Assembly (NCBI GenBank): GCA_022736535.1
Contig: DZCT01000331.1
Coordinates: forward strand, 1-5,790
Length of the DNA stretch: 5,790 nt
Direction of reading: 5' to 3'
Source of the DNA: Desulfatirhabdium butyrativorans
GTDB taxonomy: Bacteria; Desulfobacterota; Desulfobacteria; Desulfobacterales; JAIFKL01
The stretch's first letter is position 1; each line of letters opens with the position of its first letter. The translations under genes and the position numbers were made by a program. Of this stretch, positions 1 through 5,548 are shown piece by piece. The notes under the pieces are model-generated. The model searched no databases, had not been told where the DNA came from, and saw only the letters and a list, made by a program, of their open reading frames with translations.

Positions 1-986
1 GCCAATTTGTAAATGGGACGGGTAAAGGAAAGTGCCGTCAGGTAGCCCACAATCACCGCAAGAATGAATATCCCCAGCGAACTCACTGTAATAACCCGGA
101 ATGAATCCTTTTTGCTCCGCTCGATGGCAACCGAATCCACCGCTGCCATCAAAGTCCCCACCGCGTTCCCGTCACGATTCATGAGGACAGAATATGTCGT
201 GGCGTAATAATTGGTGCCGATATGCTCCTGTTGCCGGACGGTTTTTTCTTTCATCAGCGCATCTGTCTTAACAGAATCTCGGAAAATCGAGTTTTTCAAA
301 GAACTTGCAAGTGATGCGCCTTTTTCATCCTGAAGGGTGCTGACAATGCTGTTACTGTCGCTTCCGACTTCGCCAAGAAGCATCAGCGTCACTTCTGCCT
401 GTATCCGGTCTTTGATCGTCTTTAACAGATAATCGTTGAAGGGAAAAGTGACAATCACCATTCCCAGAGTTTCCAATGTATCAGAATCAATAATCGGCAT
501 TGCCGCTTTGATGCTGAGGCGGTTTCGGGAAACAAAATAATCCGACTGCTTTTCCAGATTATCCAGGGTGGCAATGATGATAGGGTCTTGCGAATGCGTA
601 AAAAAAGGCGTCAGGTCTTCGCCCCGGGTAAAGCTTCGGGCTATGAATTTTTTTTCACTGTCAAAGACTTCCACAATCGCGGTAAACCACATTTCCTGTT
701 TTTCATCCAGCGTCTGCTGGATCTCGGCTGCCCGGATGTCTTCGCTTCCCAGCGTTTTTTTTATTTCATGGGTGACAGACAGGTCTTTTGCAATATTTTC
801 GGCAGTCTGAAAATGCTCTGCCAGCACTTTTCCGGCATTGTTCATCGCTTTTGTGCTGCCGGTCTGCAAATCTGTTTCCAGACGGCTGATATTAATCCAC
901 AAGCTCAGAAGTGTAATCACTGCCACGGGTATGATAATGACCGTAACAAAGATTAACACTAATTTCAACATGATTGAGAATCTCAT
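1..986 (-). CDS. Membrane-bound sensor protein, N-terminal part (Cache-like periplasmic domain, start of HAMP); truncated by window edge
   Basis: My own translation of the minus strand gives 328 uninterrupted codons plus two bases, running off the left edge, with ATG at 986-984. An AGGGA sits 4 bases upstream (991-995), a weak and slightly close ribosome binding site. Residues about 7-31 form a hydrophobic TM helix after a short basic N-terminus. Residues about 32-294 form a long extracytoplasmic domain beginning with a helical stretch. It contains AAMPIIDSD (161-169) and GMVIVTFPFND (175-185), typical of Cache/double-Cache ligand-binding sensors. Residues about 297-320 are TM2, followed by SFTRPIYKL, the usual beginning of a HAMP domain. 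The output module (histidine kinase, GGDEF, cyclase or chemotaxis signalling domain) lies outside the window and cannot be named. The gene follows the TpsB gene on the same strand after a 165-bp gap, so co-transcription is possible but not shown. Membrane sensor role is well supported; the Cache subfamily and ligand are inference. Confidence 0.8.
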   Translation of the reverse strand, partial: MRFSIMLKLVLIFVTVIIIPVAVITLLSLWINISRLETDLQTGSTKAMNNAGKVLAEHFQTAENIAKDLSVTHEIKKTLGSEDIRAAEIQQTLDEKQEMWFTAIVEVFDSEKKFIARSFTRGEDLTPFFTHSQDPIIIATLDNLEKQSDYFVSRNRLSIKAAMPIIDSDTLETLGMVIVTFPFNDYLLKTIKDRIQAEVTLMLLGEVGSDSNSIVSTLQDEKGASLASSLKNSIFRDSVKTDALMKEKTVRQQEHIGTNYYATTYSVLMNRDGNAVGTLMAAVDSVAIERSKKDSFRVITVSSLGIFILAVIVGYLTALSFTRPIYKL

Positions 987-1009
987 GGCATCCCTGCAAA
1001 TATTCTGCC

Positions 1010-1075
1010 TCTGACGAGGCGGGTCAGAAATTCAAAAATTGCTCCCTCGTAGGGCGGGCGGCAAGCTGCCCACCC
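1010..1075. repeat. GC-rich inverted repeats between the TpsB gene and the left sensor gene
   Basis: The 165-bp gap 987-1151 has no gene. It holds three inverted repeats: TCTGAC (1010-1015) with GTCAGA (1023-1028); CCCT (1044-1047) with AGGG (1051-1054); and GGGCGGGCGGC (1052-1062) against GCTGCCCACCC (1065-1075), which pairs over about 11 positions with one mismatch and one G-T pair. The largest stem is GC-rich but is not directly followed by a T-run in the minus-strand direction; the nearest short T stretch is over 10 bases further on. It therefore looks more like a REP-type intergenic palindrome than a classical intrinsic terminator. It could still reduce read-through from the transporter gene into the sensor gene. 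Confidence 0.5.
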
Positions 1076-1137
1076 ATGCCGACGGTCGAAATTTTTGCTG
1101 AACAATCCGGGCAATGAATCCCCCTGTTCACCGCTAT

Positions 1138-1151
1138 TTCTCACTTCTCAC
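1138..1151. repeat. Two heptamers TTCTCAC directly after the TpsB stop codon
   Basis: TTCTCAC occurs twice in tandem, ending one base before the TpsB stop codon (TAA, complement of 1152-1154). The identical 14-mer recurs at 4758-4771 inside the histidine kinase gene. The repeat is seen directly; that it belongs to a genome-wide heptamer family is inference. Confidence 0.6.
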
Positions 1152-2822
1152 TTAAAACAGTCCCGCGCTGATCTGAAAATGAATGCCGTCATCCTGAATA
1201 TCATATTCATCAGGGTCTTCAACGCTTTTAATCGCCTTTCCCCAATAAATTTCAGCATTCAGATATTTACCGACCGACCATCGTGCGCCGATGCCCGCGC
1301 TGTAAAGCATGTCATCTTCCGGGTCTTCAAGATCGCTGTTCCATCCTTTCCCGAAATCGAAAAAAGGACACAGATGCAACATACCGTCGCCCGGTTCTTT
1401 GCTCAGGTACGGTATTTTCAATTGTATCACCGGAATCCGCCATTCAAGAGAAGCATTGACGCCGTTGTCTGTGGTGATCTGGTTTTCCCTGTAACCCCGT
1501 ACTGTCGAGGAACCGCCGAGGGAAAATTTTTCCGCCGAGACCAGCGTGTCCCCGGACAGCTGCGTATTCAGGGCAAAGACCGCCTGACTGTCCAGAAAAT
1601 CTATCCGGTTAATCCATTGAAACTGTCCGAGCCACAAAAAGAAACTTCCGCCAAGTTCTCCGCCGTCAACATCTCCGAAAGAAAAATTTGAATACACGGC
1701 AAGCACCCGTGTCAGACTTCGGTTCACCCATTCCTGCGAAAAACGCCATACATTAAAATCGGTCTCGCCGTTTTCATCCGCGCCGGAACCGGGAAAAGAA
1801 AAGGGGGAGCCTAAAAGCCTTGTTTCGCTGTGACGCTTCTGAAACTTGAGACCGGCTGCAAATTCTGTAGCAAGCGTTTTGTAAAAAGGGTGACGCAGGG
1901 ATACTGAACAGGTTGTCATTTCGCTTCGGATATCCATGTCCGCACTGTAAAAAGGTTCTGCCACCACCAGGGCTTCGGAGCGTTCCGCGCTGAAAGACAG
2001 CGTTGTGTCCCGGCGGGTGAGCGGAATGCTGTAATCTATTTTGTACTCATCCAAGCCTTCTGTCAGCGCATATTGAGCGGTCAGCGCGTCTCCCCATCCG
2101 GTCAGGTTGGTATGGCTGAGTTCCGCTTCTCCCCGATAGGGACCGATGCTCGGCGAATTGTAATTGTTGAATTTCAAAGACAGATGATACGGTCTTGCTT
2201 CCTCGACTCCCACTTTCAGGACAGCCTCGCCCAGTTCAAACCCCGGTCCCAGCGACGCGCTGGCATTTTCAATACGGGGGTCCTGTTTCAGGATTTTCAA
2301 CTGATCCTGAAGCACATTGATATTCAAAGGTCTGTCGCCCGATGTCGCCAGTTCCAGCCGGCTGGAAATATAGTGTTTTCTGAGCCGGGGGTCCCCGACA
2401 ACTTCTGTGCGGGTCAGTTTTCCTTCAATGATGCGCAGGACAACAACGCCGTTTTCCACTTTCTGGTCAGGAAGCACGGCACCGGAGTTCACATAACCTT
2501 TTTCATAGTAATAAAGACTCAGCTTATTTTTTGCTTCCTGCAATTCTTCAGCCGTTATGCTGCGGTTTTGATAAGGCGCAAGCACTTCCGACAGTTCCGC
2601 GTCGGAAAAAACCGTGTTGCCCTCTAATTTGAACTGGCGGACATCTATTTTTTCCACAGCAGACAGGCGGGATTCATCCGGTTCAACCCGCGGCAGAAAG
2701 CCTTTCTGTTCAACAGAAGGTTTTGTTTCTTCCGCAAAAGACGGCAACGGCTCGGATGCCGCCGCCTGATGGTGATAAGCAAAAAAAACAGCGATTATCA
2801 GCAGCTTTGTTATGTTTTTCAA
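1152..2822 (-). CDS. Two-partner secretion outer-membrane transporter, TpsB / FhaC-ShlB-HecB family (Omp85 superfamily)
   Basis: A complete 556-residue protein, the usual TpsB length. TpsB proteins sit in the outer membrane and export a large TpsA exoprotein (adhesin, haemolysin or inhibitor toxin) from the periplasm. Residues 1-22 are a Sec signal peptide (MKNITKLLII then a hydrophobic run, AAAS at the likely cleavage site). Residues about 23-57 are an acidic Pro-rich linker where the family has its plug helix H1. Residues about 58-134 fit POTRA 1 (ends RIIEGKL) and about 136-208 POTRA 2. The beta-barrel follows from about 211, with NLTGWGDAL (239-247), the L6 motif VRGY (441-444), FFDFGKG (487-493) and a C-terminal Phe for BAM recognition. 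The start is TTG, supported by AAGGAG 6 bases upstream; the first internal Met is at residue 296. No TpsA gene is in the window. The left sensor follows on the same strand and a histidine kinase is divergent. Family call is very firm; cargo unknown. Confidence 0.95.
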   Translation of the reverse strand: MKNITKLLIIAVFFAYHHQAAASEPLPSFAEETKPSVEQKGFLPRVEPDESRLSAVEKIDVRQFKLEGNTVFSDAELSEVLAPYQNRSITAEELQEAKNKLSLYYYEKGYVNSGAVLPDQKVENGVVVLRIIEGKLTRTEVVGDPRLRKHYISSRLELATSGDRPLNINVLQDQLKILKQDPRIENASASLGPGFELGEAVLKVGVEEARPYHLSLKFNNYNSPSIGPYRGEAELSHTNLTGWGDALTAQYALTEGLDEYKIDYSIPLTRRDTTLSFSAERSEALVVAEPFYSADMDIRSEMTTCSVSLRHPFYKTLATEFAAGLKFQKRHSETRLLGSPFSFPGSGADENGETDFNVWRFSQEWVNRSLTRVLAVYSNFSFGDVDGGELGGSFFLWLGQFQWINRIDFLDSQAVFALNTQLSGDTLVSAEKFSLGGSSTVRGYRENQITTDNGVNASLEWRIPVIQLKIPYLSKEPGDGMLHLCPFFDFGKGWNSDLEDPEDDMLYSAGIGARWSVGKYLNAEIYWGKAIKSVEDPDEYDIQDDGIHFQISAGLF

Positions 2823-2828
2823 CAGTGT

Positions 2829-2834
2829 CTCCTT
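2829..2834 (-). promoter_or_regulatory. Ribosome binding site that fixes the TTG start of the TpsB gene
   Basis: On the minus strand AAGGAG is followed by ACACTG and then TTG AAA AAC, giving a 6-base spacer. The following residues read as a signal peptide, and there is no ATG in frame for almost 300 codons. Together these settle TTG at 2822-2820 as the start. Confidence 0.8.
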
Positions 2835-2891
2835 ATTTTTTTGATGTTAAAATTTCAGGATATTTCTCTCTCACATCCGACTCTTAACCCT

Positions 2892-2920
2892 CTTTTAAAA
2901 CAATTCAGAAAATAAGTCAA
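2892..2920 (-). promoter_or_regulatory. Candidate sigma70-type promoter of the TpsB gene
   Basis: On the minus strand TTGACT (2920-2915) and TAAAAG (2897-2892) are separated by exactly 17 bases. The -35 box matches the consensus at 5 of 6 positions, the -10 box at 4 of 6. Transcription would start near 2885, giving a leader of about 60 bases. This is a consensus match by eye in AT-rich sequence, so it is only a candidate. Confidence 0.4.
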
Positions 2921-2930
2921 TGATCTAAAA

Positions 2931-2990
2931 TCAATTTGCTGTCAAAAACGGTATTCTCCGTGCCTGTTTTCAGCCGGGGCGATTTATACC
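2931..2990 (+). repeat. Dispersed palindromic element, copy A (shortened)
   Basis: This copy has TCAATTTGCTGTCAAAAACG near its left end and TGTTTTCAGCCGGGGCG (2965-2981) near its right. Both blocks match copy B at 5408-5484 (AATTCGCTTTCAAAACGG and TGTTTTTAGCCGGGCCG) in the same order and orientation. About 20 bases present in the middle of copy B are missing here. No coding frame of note crosses it. Confidence 0.55.
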
Positions 2991-3048
2991 AAATCTCTGT
3001 TGAAAATATATTCTCACAGACCGCAGAAAAAATGCTGTAAAAAAAATA

Positions 3049-3148
3049 TTTCCCACAGAGATCACAGAGAACACACAGAGATCACAGAGTTTAAAAAAAT
3101 CTCTGTGTTCTCTGTGGGTTTTTTAAACTCTGTGTCCTCTGTGGGAAA
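3049..3148. repeat. Long imperfect inverted repeat built from CACAGAG units
   Basis: The left half contains CACAGAGATCACAGAG twice (3054-3069 and 3074-3089, 20-base period). The outer arms 3049-3069 and 3128-3148 are complementary at 19 of 21 positions. The inner arms 3074-3089 and 3101-3116 are complementary at 15 of 16, around an AT-rich loop (3090-3100). The stretch can fold as a double-deck hairpin of about 100 bases. From memory, CTCTGTG..CTCTGTGGG strings are common intergenic repeats in many bacteria, including Desulfobacterota. It lies between the two outward promoter candidates; no gene or known RNA family is apparent. Confidence 0.7.
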
Positions 3149-3180
3149 CAAAGCTTAATAAAATATCATATAAAGTCAAA

Positions 3181-3244
3181 AGGGATTCGGTATTACGGTC
3201 TGATCTGATCTTAGCCGGGCCGATCTTTGAAAGCGAATCGGTAT
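3181..3244 (+). repeat. Dispersed palindromic element, copy C
   Basis: ATTCGGTATTACGG (3184-3197), TGATCTG, then TTAGCCGGGCCG (3211-3222) match the right half of copy B in the same orientation. The copy ends with TTTGAAAGCGAATCGGTAT (3226-3244). Its reverse complement matches the left end of copy B (5408-5426) at 18 of 19 positions. This shows that the element has inverted terminal sequences of the form ATACCRATTCGCTTTCAAA. Confidence 0.6.
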
Positions 3245-3266
3245 GACAACTTTTTGAAAGTTGTCA
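3244..3266. repeat. Perfect 10-bp hairpin abutting copy C
   Basis: TGACAACTTT (3244-3253) and AAAGTTGTCA (3257-3266) are exact inverted repeats around a TTG loop. The hairpin begins on the last base of copy C. It is AT-rich and no T-run follows, so it is not a good intrinsic terminator. It could be a protein operator, a separate small REP-type palindrome, or the tip of the neighbouring element. Confidence 0.65.
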
Positions 3267-3322
3267 AATCTGAAAGCGTTCAAAGTCGCTGAACAGAAAA
3301 TTGAAATCCCTGTTTTTTCCGC

Positions 3323-3356
3323 TTGACATATTCCGCTTCGTGAAATAATTTATAAT
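3323..3356 (+). promoter_or_regulatory. Candidate promoter of the histidine kinase gene
   Basis: A perfect TTGACA (3323-3328) and a perfect TATAAT (3351-3356) occur upstream of the kinase gene but are 22 bases apart, too far for ordinary sigma70 use. Pairing TTGACA with TAATTT (3346-3351) restores a 17-base spacer with a weaker -10 (3 of 6). Either start would give a leader of roughly 35-45 bases. The long spacing could mean activator-dependent expression, but that is inference. Confidence 0.4.
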
Positions 3357-3398
3357 TTTTTAAATTAAATGAATCATTAACTGTCTCCTCATAAGCTT

Positions 3399-5408
3399 AT
3401 GAAAACCTTTCGCCGTCTTTCTATCAGGCATAAACTGATCCTGCTGGTGCTGTTCATCTGCGGCAGTGTGCTGCCGGTGTCCTCCGCATTTTTTATTGCC
3501 AACGAACTGGTCACTTTTCGTCGGGGGATGCTTAACGAACTTTCCATGCTCGCCAAAATCATTGCAAACACCGGCGCCGCGGCAGTCACGTTCAAAGACC
3601 GGAAAGCCGCGGAAAAAACAATGGCAGATGTGAATGTGAACAGGCATATTGTTTTTATCGGCATCTATACAGCAGAAGGCGATCTGTTTGCCGAATATCA
3701 CAGAGATAAGGACTTGCCCCTTTCTGAAAAAAAAGCCGCGGGAAAAATTTCCGAAGCCAAAGCCGCAGGCGATCAGGGATCGCTGGAAGGTTATCCTTTT
3801 TTTGACGACTATCTTGATGTATTTGAAAATATTGTCTTTGAGACAAAATCGGCGGGCATTGTCTATATTCGGGCAGAAATGAAGGAAATATACAGCCACC
3901 TGAAATGGTATGTCGCCACCTGCGGAATTATTCTGTTTTTTTCTTTTATTTCAGCTTATTATCTTTCATCAAAGCTTCAGAGTGTTATTTCTCAGCCAAT
4001 AGTGGAACTGACCCGGATAATGAAAATGATTTCCGGGTGGAAAAATTATGCTGTCCGGGCGGAAAGAAAAAATGATGACGAATTGGGAATGCTGACAGAC
4101 GGCTTCAATGAAATGCTCACTCAGATTCAGATGAGAGATCGGCAACTGGACCAGCAGCGGGAAAATTTGGAATATGAAGTGGCAATGCGGACCGCAGAAC
4201 TTGCGGAAGCCAACAAAGGCTTGAAACAGACTGTCGCGGAACTGAAACATGCCAAAGAAGCAGCAGAAATTGCCAACCGGATTAAAAGCGAATTTCTTGC
4301 CAACATGAGTCATGAAATCAGAACCCCGCTGAATGCCATTCTCGGATTTGCTGAGGTACTGACAGACAAGCTTGAGGATTCGGAGCAGGAAACATGCCTG
4401 AAAGCCATTCAGTTATCAGGAAAAGCTTTATTAGCTCTCATCAATGATATTCTCGATCTTTCAAAAATTGAGGCAGGCATGTTGGAAATTCAGCCTTCGC
4501 CTGCGGATGTCCGAAGCCTTGTCGCGGAAATCAGGATGCTGTTTCTGCATGAATTTGAGACAAAAGGACTGTTTTTCAAGTCAGATATAAACGAAACCGT
4601 ACCTGAAACACTGCTCCTTGATGAAGCAAGAATCCGGCAGATTCTGATCAATCTGGTGGGAAATGCGGTAAAATTCACGCATCGGGGAGGGGTGGAGGTG
4701 AGGGTCAGAGGTGAGGGGTCAGGGCTCAGAGGTCAGATTGCTGACAATGCCGTCCACTTCTCACTTCTCACCCTTATCATTGAAATTGCGGACACCGGCA
4801 TCGGGATTCCCGAAGATCAGTTGGAAGTGATTTTTGAAAAATTCCGCCAGCAGGACGGGCAGAGTACCCGTAAATACGGGGGCGCAGGTTTAGGATTGGC
4901 AATCACAAAAAAACTGACAGAGATGATGAACGGCAGCATCTCTGTTCAAAGCCGGGTCGGAAAAGGGAGTGTGTTCCGAATCGTTTTTTCAGGTGTTCAG
5001 GCTGTCTCTGACCTTGGTGTCGCAGATAAAAGCGGAGAAGCGGAGAAATCTGTCCTCAAAGAAACGACAGTTCTTTCCGGGCAGAAGAGCGCCGCGGCAA
5101 CATCGGATGAAAATATTCTCTCTCCCGAAACGCTGTCCCGATTCTCGGAACTGATAAGCATTTTGGAAAAAGAACTGATTCCGAAGTGGAAAGAAATCAG
5201 AGAAACGCTTATTTTTGACGAGACCGGCGCGTTTGCGGAGCAGGTGAAGGGAAAGGCAGAAGAATACGGATGCAGGCTGTTGAAAGACTGGAGTGAAAAT
5301 ATCAAATATCAGTTGCAGCACTTTGATATAGAATCTCTTCCTGATACCTTTGAGCAGTTTTTTGAAATAACGGAAAAACTCAAACGACTGACGGCGGACA
5401 GCATATAA
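3399..5408 (+). CDS. Membrane-bound sensor histidine kinase, CHASE8-HAMP-HisKA-HATPase with helical C-terminal tail
   Basis: A complete 669-residue inner-membrane kinase. TM1 is about residues 13-34. A periplasmic domain of about 35-165 resembles CHASE8 (LAKIIANTGAAAVTFKD, then FIGIYTAEGDLFAEY). TM2 is about 171-190, HAMP about 191-245, and a coiled coil about 245-295. HisKA follows at about 297-362 with phospho-acceptor His305 in MSHEIRTPLN. The ATPase domain (about 405-530) has the N box (Asn422 in GNAVKF), G1 DTGIGI (465-470), F box FEKFRQ (479-484) and G2 GGAGLGL (494-500); all key residues look intact. Residues 434-458, between N box and G1, are encoded by heptamer repeats. Residues about 574-669 are a charged helical tail that I recall after receiver domains in related hybrid kinases; here no receiver is present. 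The ATG is fixed by an in-frame TAA at 3378-3380, but no good Shine-Dalgarno precedes it. The gene is divergent from the TpsB gene. Ligand and response regulator are unknown. Confidence 0.93.
   Translation: MKTFRRLSIRHKLILLVLFICGSVLPVSSAFFIANELVTFRRGMLNELSMLAKIIANTGAAAVTFKDRKAAEKTMADVNVNRHIVFIGIYTAEGDLFAEYHRDKDLPLSEKKAAGKISEAKAAGDQGSLEGYPFFDDYLDVFENIVFETKSAGIVYIRAEMKEIYSHLKWYVATCGIILFFSFISAYYLSSKLQSVISQPIVELTRIMKMISGWKNYAVRAERKNDDELGMLTDGFNEMLTQIQMRDRQLDQQRENLEYEVAMRTAELAEANKGLKQTVAELKHAKEAAEIANRIKSEFLANMSHEIRTPLNAILGFAEVLTDKLEDSEQETCLKAIQLSGKALLALINDILDLSKIEAGMLEIQPSPADVRSLVAEIRMLFLHEFETKGLFFKSDINETVPETLLLDEARIRQILINLVGNAVKFTHRGGVEVRVRGEGSGLRGQIADNAVHFSLLTLIIEIADTGIGIPEDQLEVIFEKFRQQDGQSTRKYGGAGLGLAITKKLTEMMNGSISVQSRVGKGSVFRIVFSGVQAVSDLGVADKSGEAEKSVLKETTVLSGQKSAAATSDENILSPETLSRFSELISILEKELIPKWKEIRETLIFDETGAFAEQVKGKAEEYGCRLLKDWSENIKYQLQHFDIESLPDTFEQFFEITEKLKRLTADSI
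4698..4771. repeat. Degenerate heptamer repeats inside the kinase ATPase domain
   Basis: From 4698 the sequence runs in 7-base steps of the type GTGAGGG / GTCAGAG / GTGAGGG / GTCAGGG / CTCAGAG / GTCAGAT up to 4738. After a non-repeat spacer with a small GTCAG-CTGAC hairpin come two TTCTCAC units (4758-4771), which are GTGAGAA in the opposite orientation. The block encodes residues 434-458 in frame (starts VRVRGEG, ends HFSLLT) between the N box and G1 box, a loop that tolerates length change. The TTCTCAC pair recurs exactly at 1138-1151. Confidence 0.65.
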
Positions 5409-5484
5409 TACCAATTCGCTTTCAAAACGGATGGTTTCCGTATTCGGTAAAACGGGTTTATCTGTTTTTAGCCGGGCCGTTCTA
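5408..5484 (+). repeat. Dispersed palindromic element, copy B (longest)
   Basis: The copy starts with ATACCAATTCGCTTTCAAA (5408-5426), its first base being the last base of the kinase stop codon TAA. It continues with AACGG..TTTCCG, ATTCGGTAAAACGG and TTAGCCGGGCCG (5468-5479). It matches copies A and C as described there. No strong stem plus T-run follows the gene, so a terminator role is not supported. I see nothing recognisable between about 5485 and 5548. Confidence 0.55.
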
Positions 5485-5548
5485 CAGCAATCCGCGCCTG
5501 TTTCTAAGAATTGCTGATGATGCAGAAGAGGTGATGAATCCTCCCGCC

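Noticed and set aside
568..956. Two overlapping plus-strand open frames
   Set aside because: They are antisense to the left sensor gene, whose minus-strand frame is open over 328 codons and has clear TM and Cache features.
1095..1691. 198-codon open frame on the plus strand
   Set aside because: It lies almost wholly antisense within the firmly identified TpsB gene; its translation has no recognisable domain, and no promoter or start signal stands out.
3049..3148. Riboswitch, tRNA or other known structured RNA
   Set aside because: The structure is made of simple CACAGAG direct and inverted repeats; no conserved riboswitch core, tRNA arms or CCA end can be seen.
3360..3899. 179-codon open frame on the minus strand
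   Set aside because: It is antisense to the kinase TM1 and CHASE8 region, and its composition (rich in Phe, Cys, Arg) is that of a shadow frame.
4698..4771. Disruption of the kinase (pseudogene)
   Set aside because: The repeat block is in frame, lies in a variable loop, and the N, G1, F and G2 boxes on both sides are intact.
5409..5460. Intrinsic terminator after the kinase gene
   Set aside because: Only short weak stems (CGGA/TCCG type) are seen and no T-run follows directly; the sequence is better explained as dispersed element copy B.
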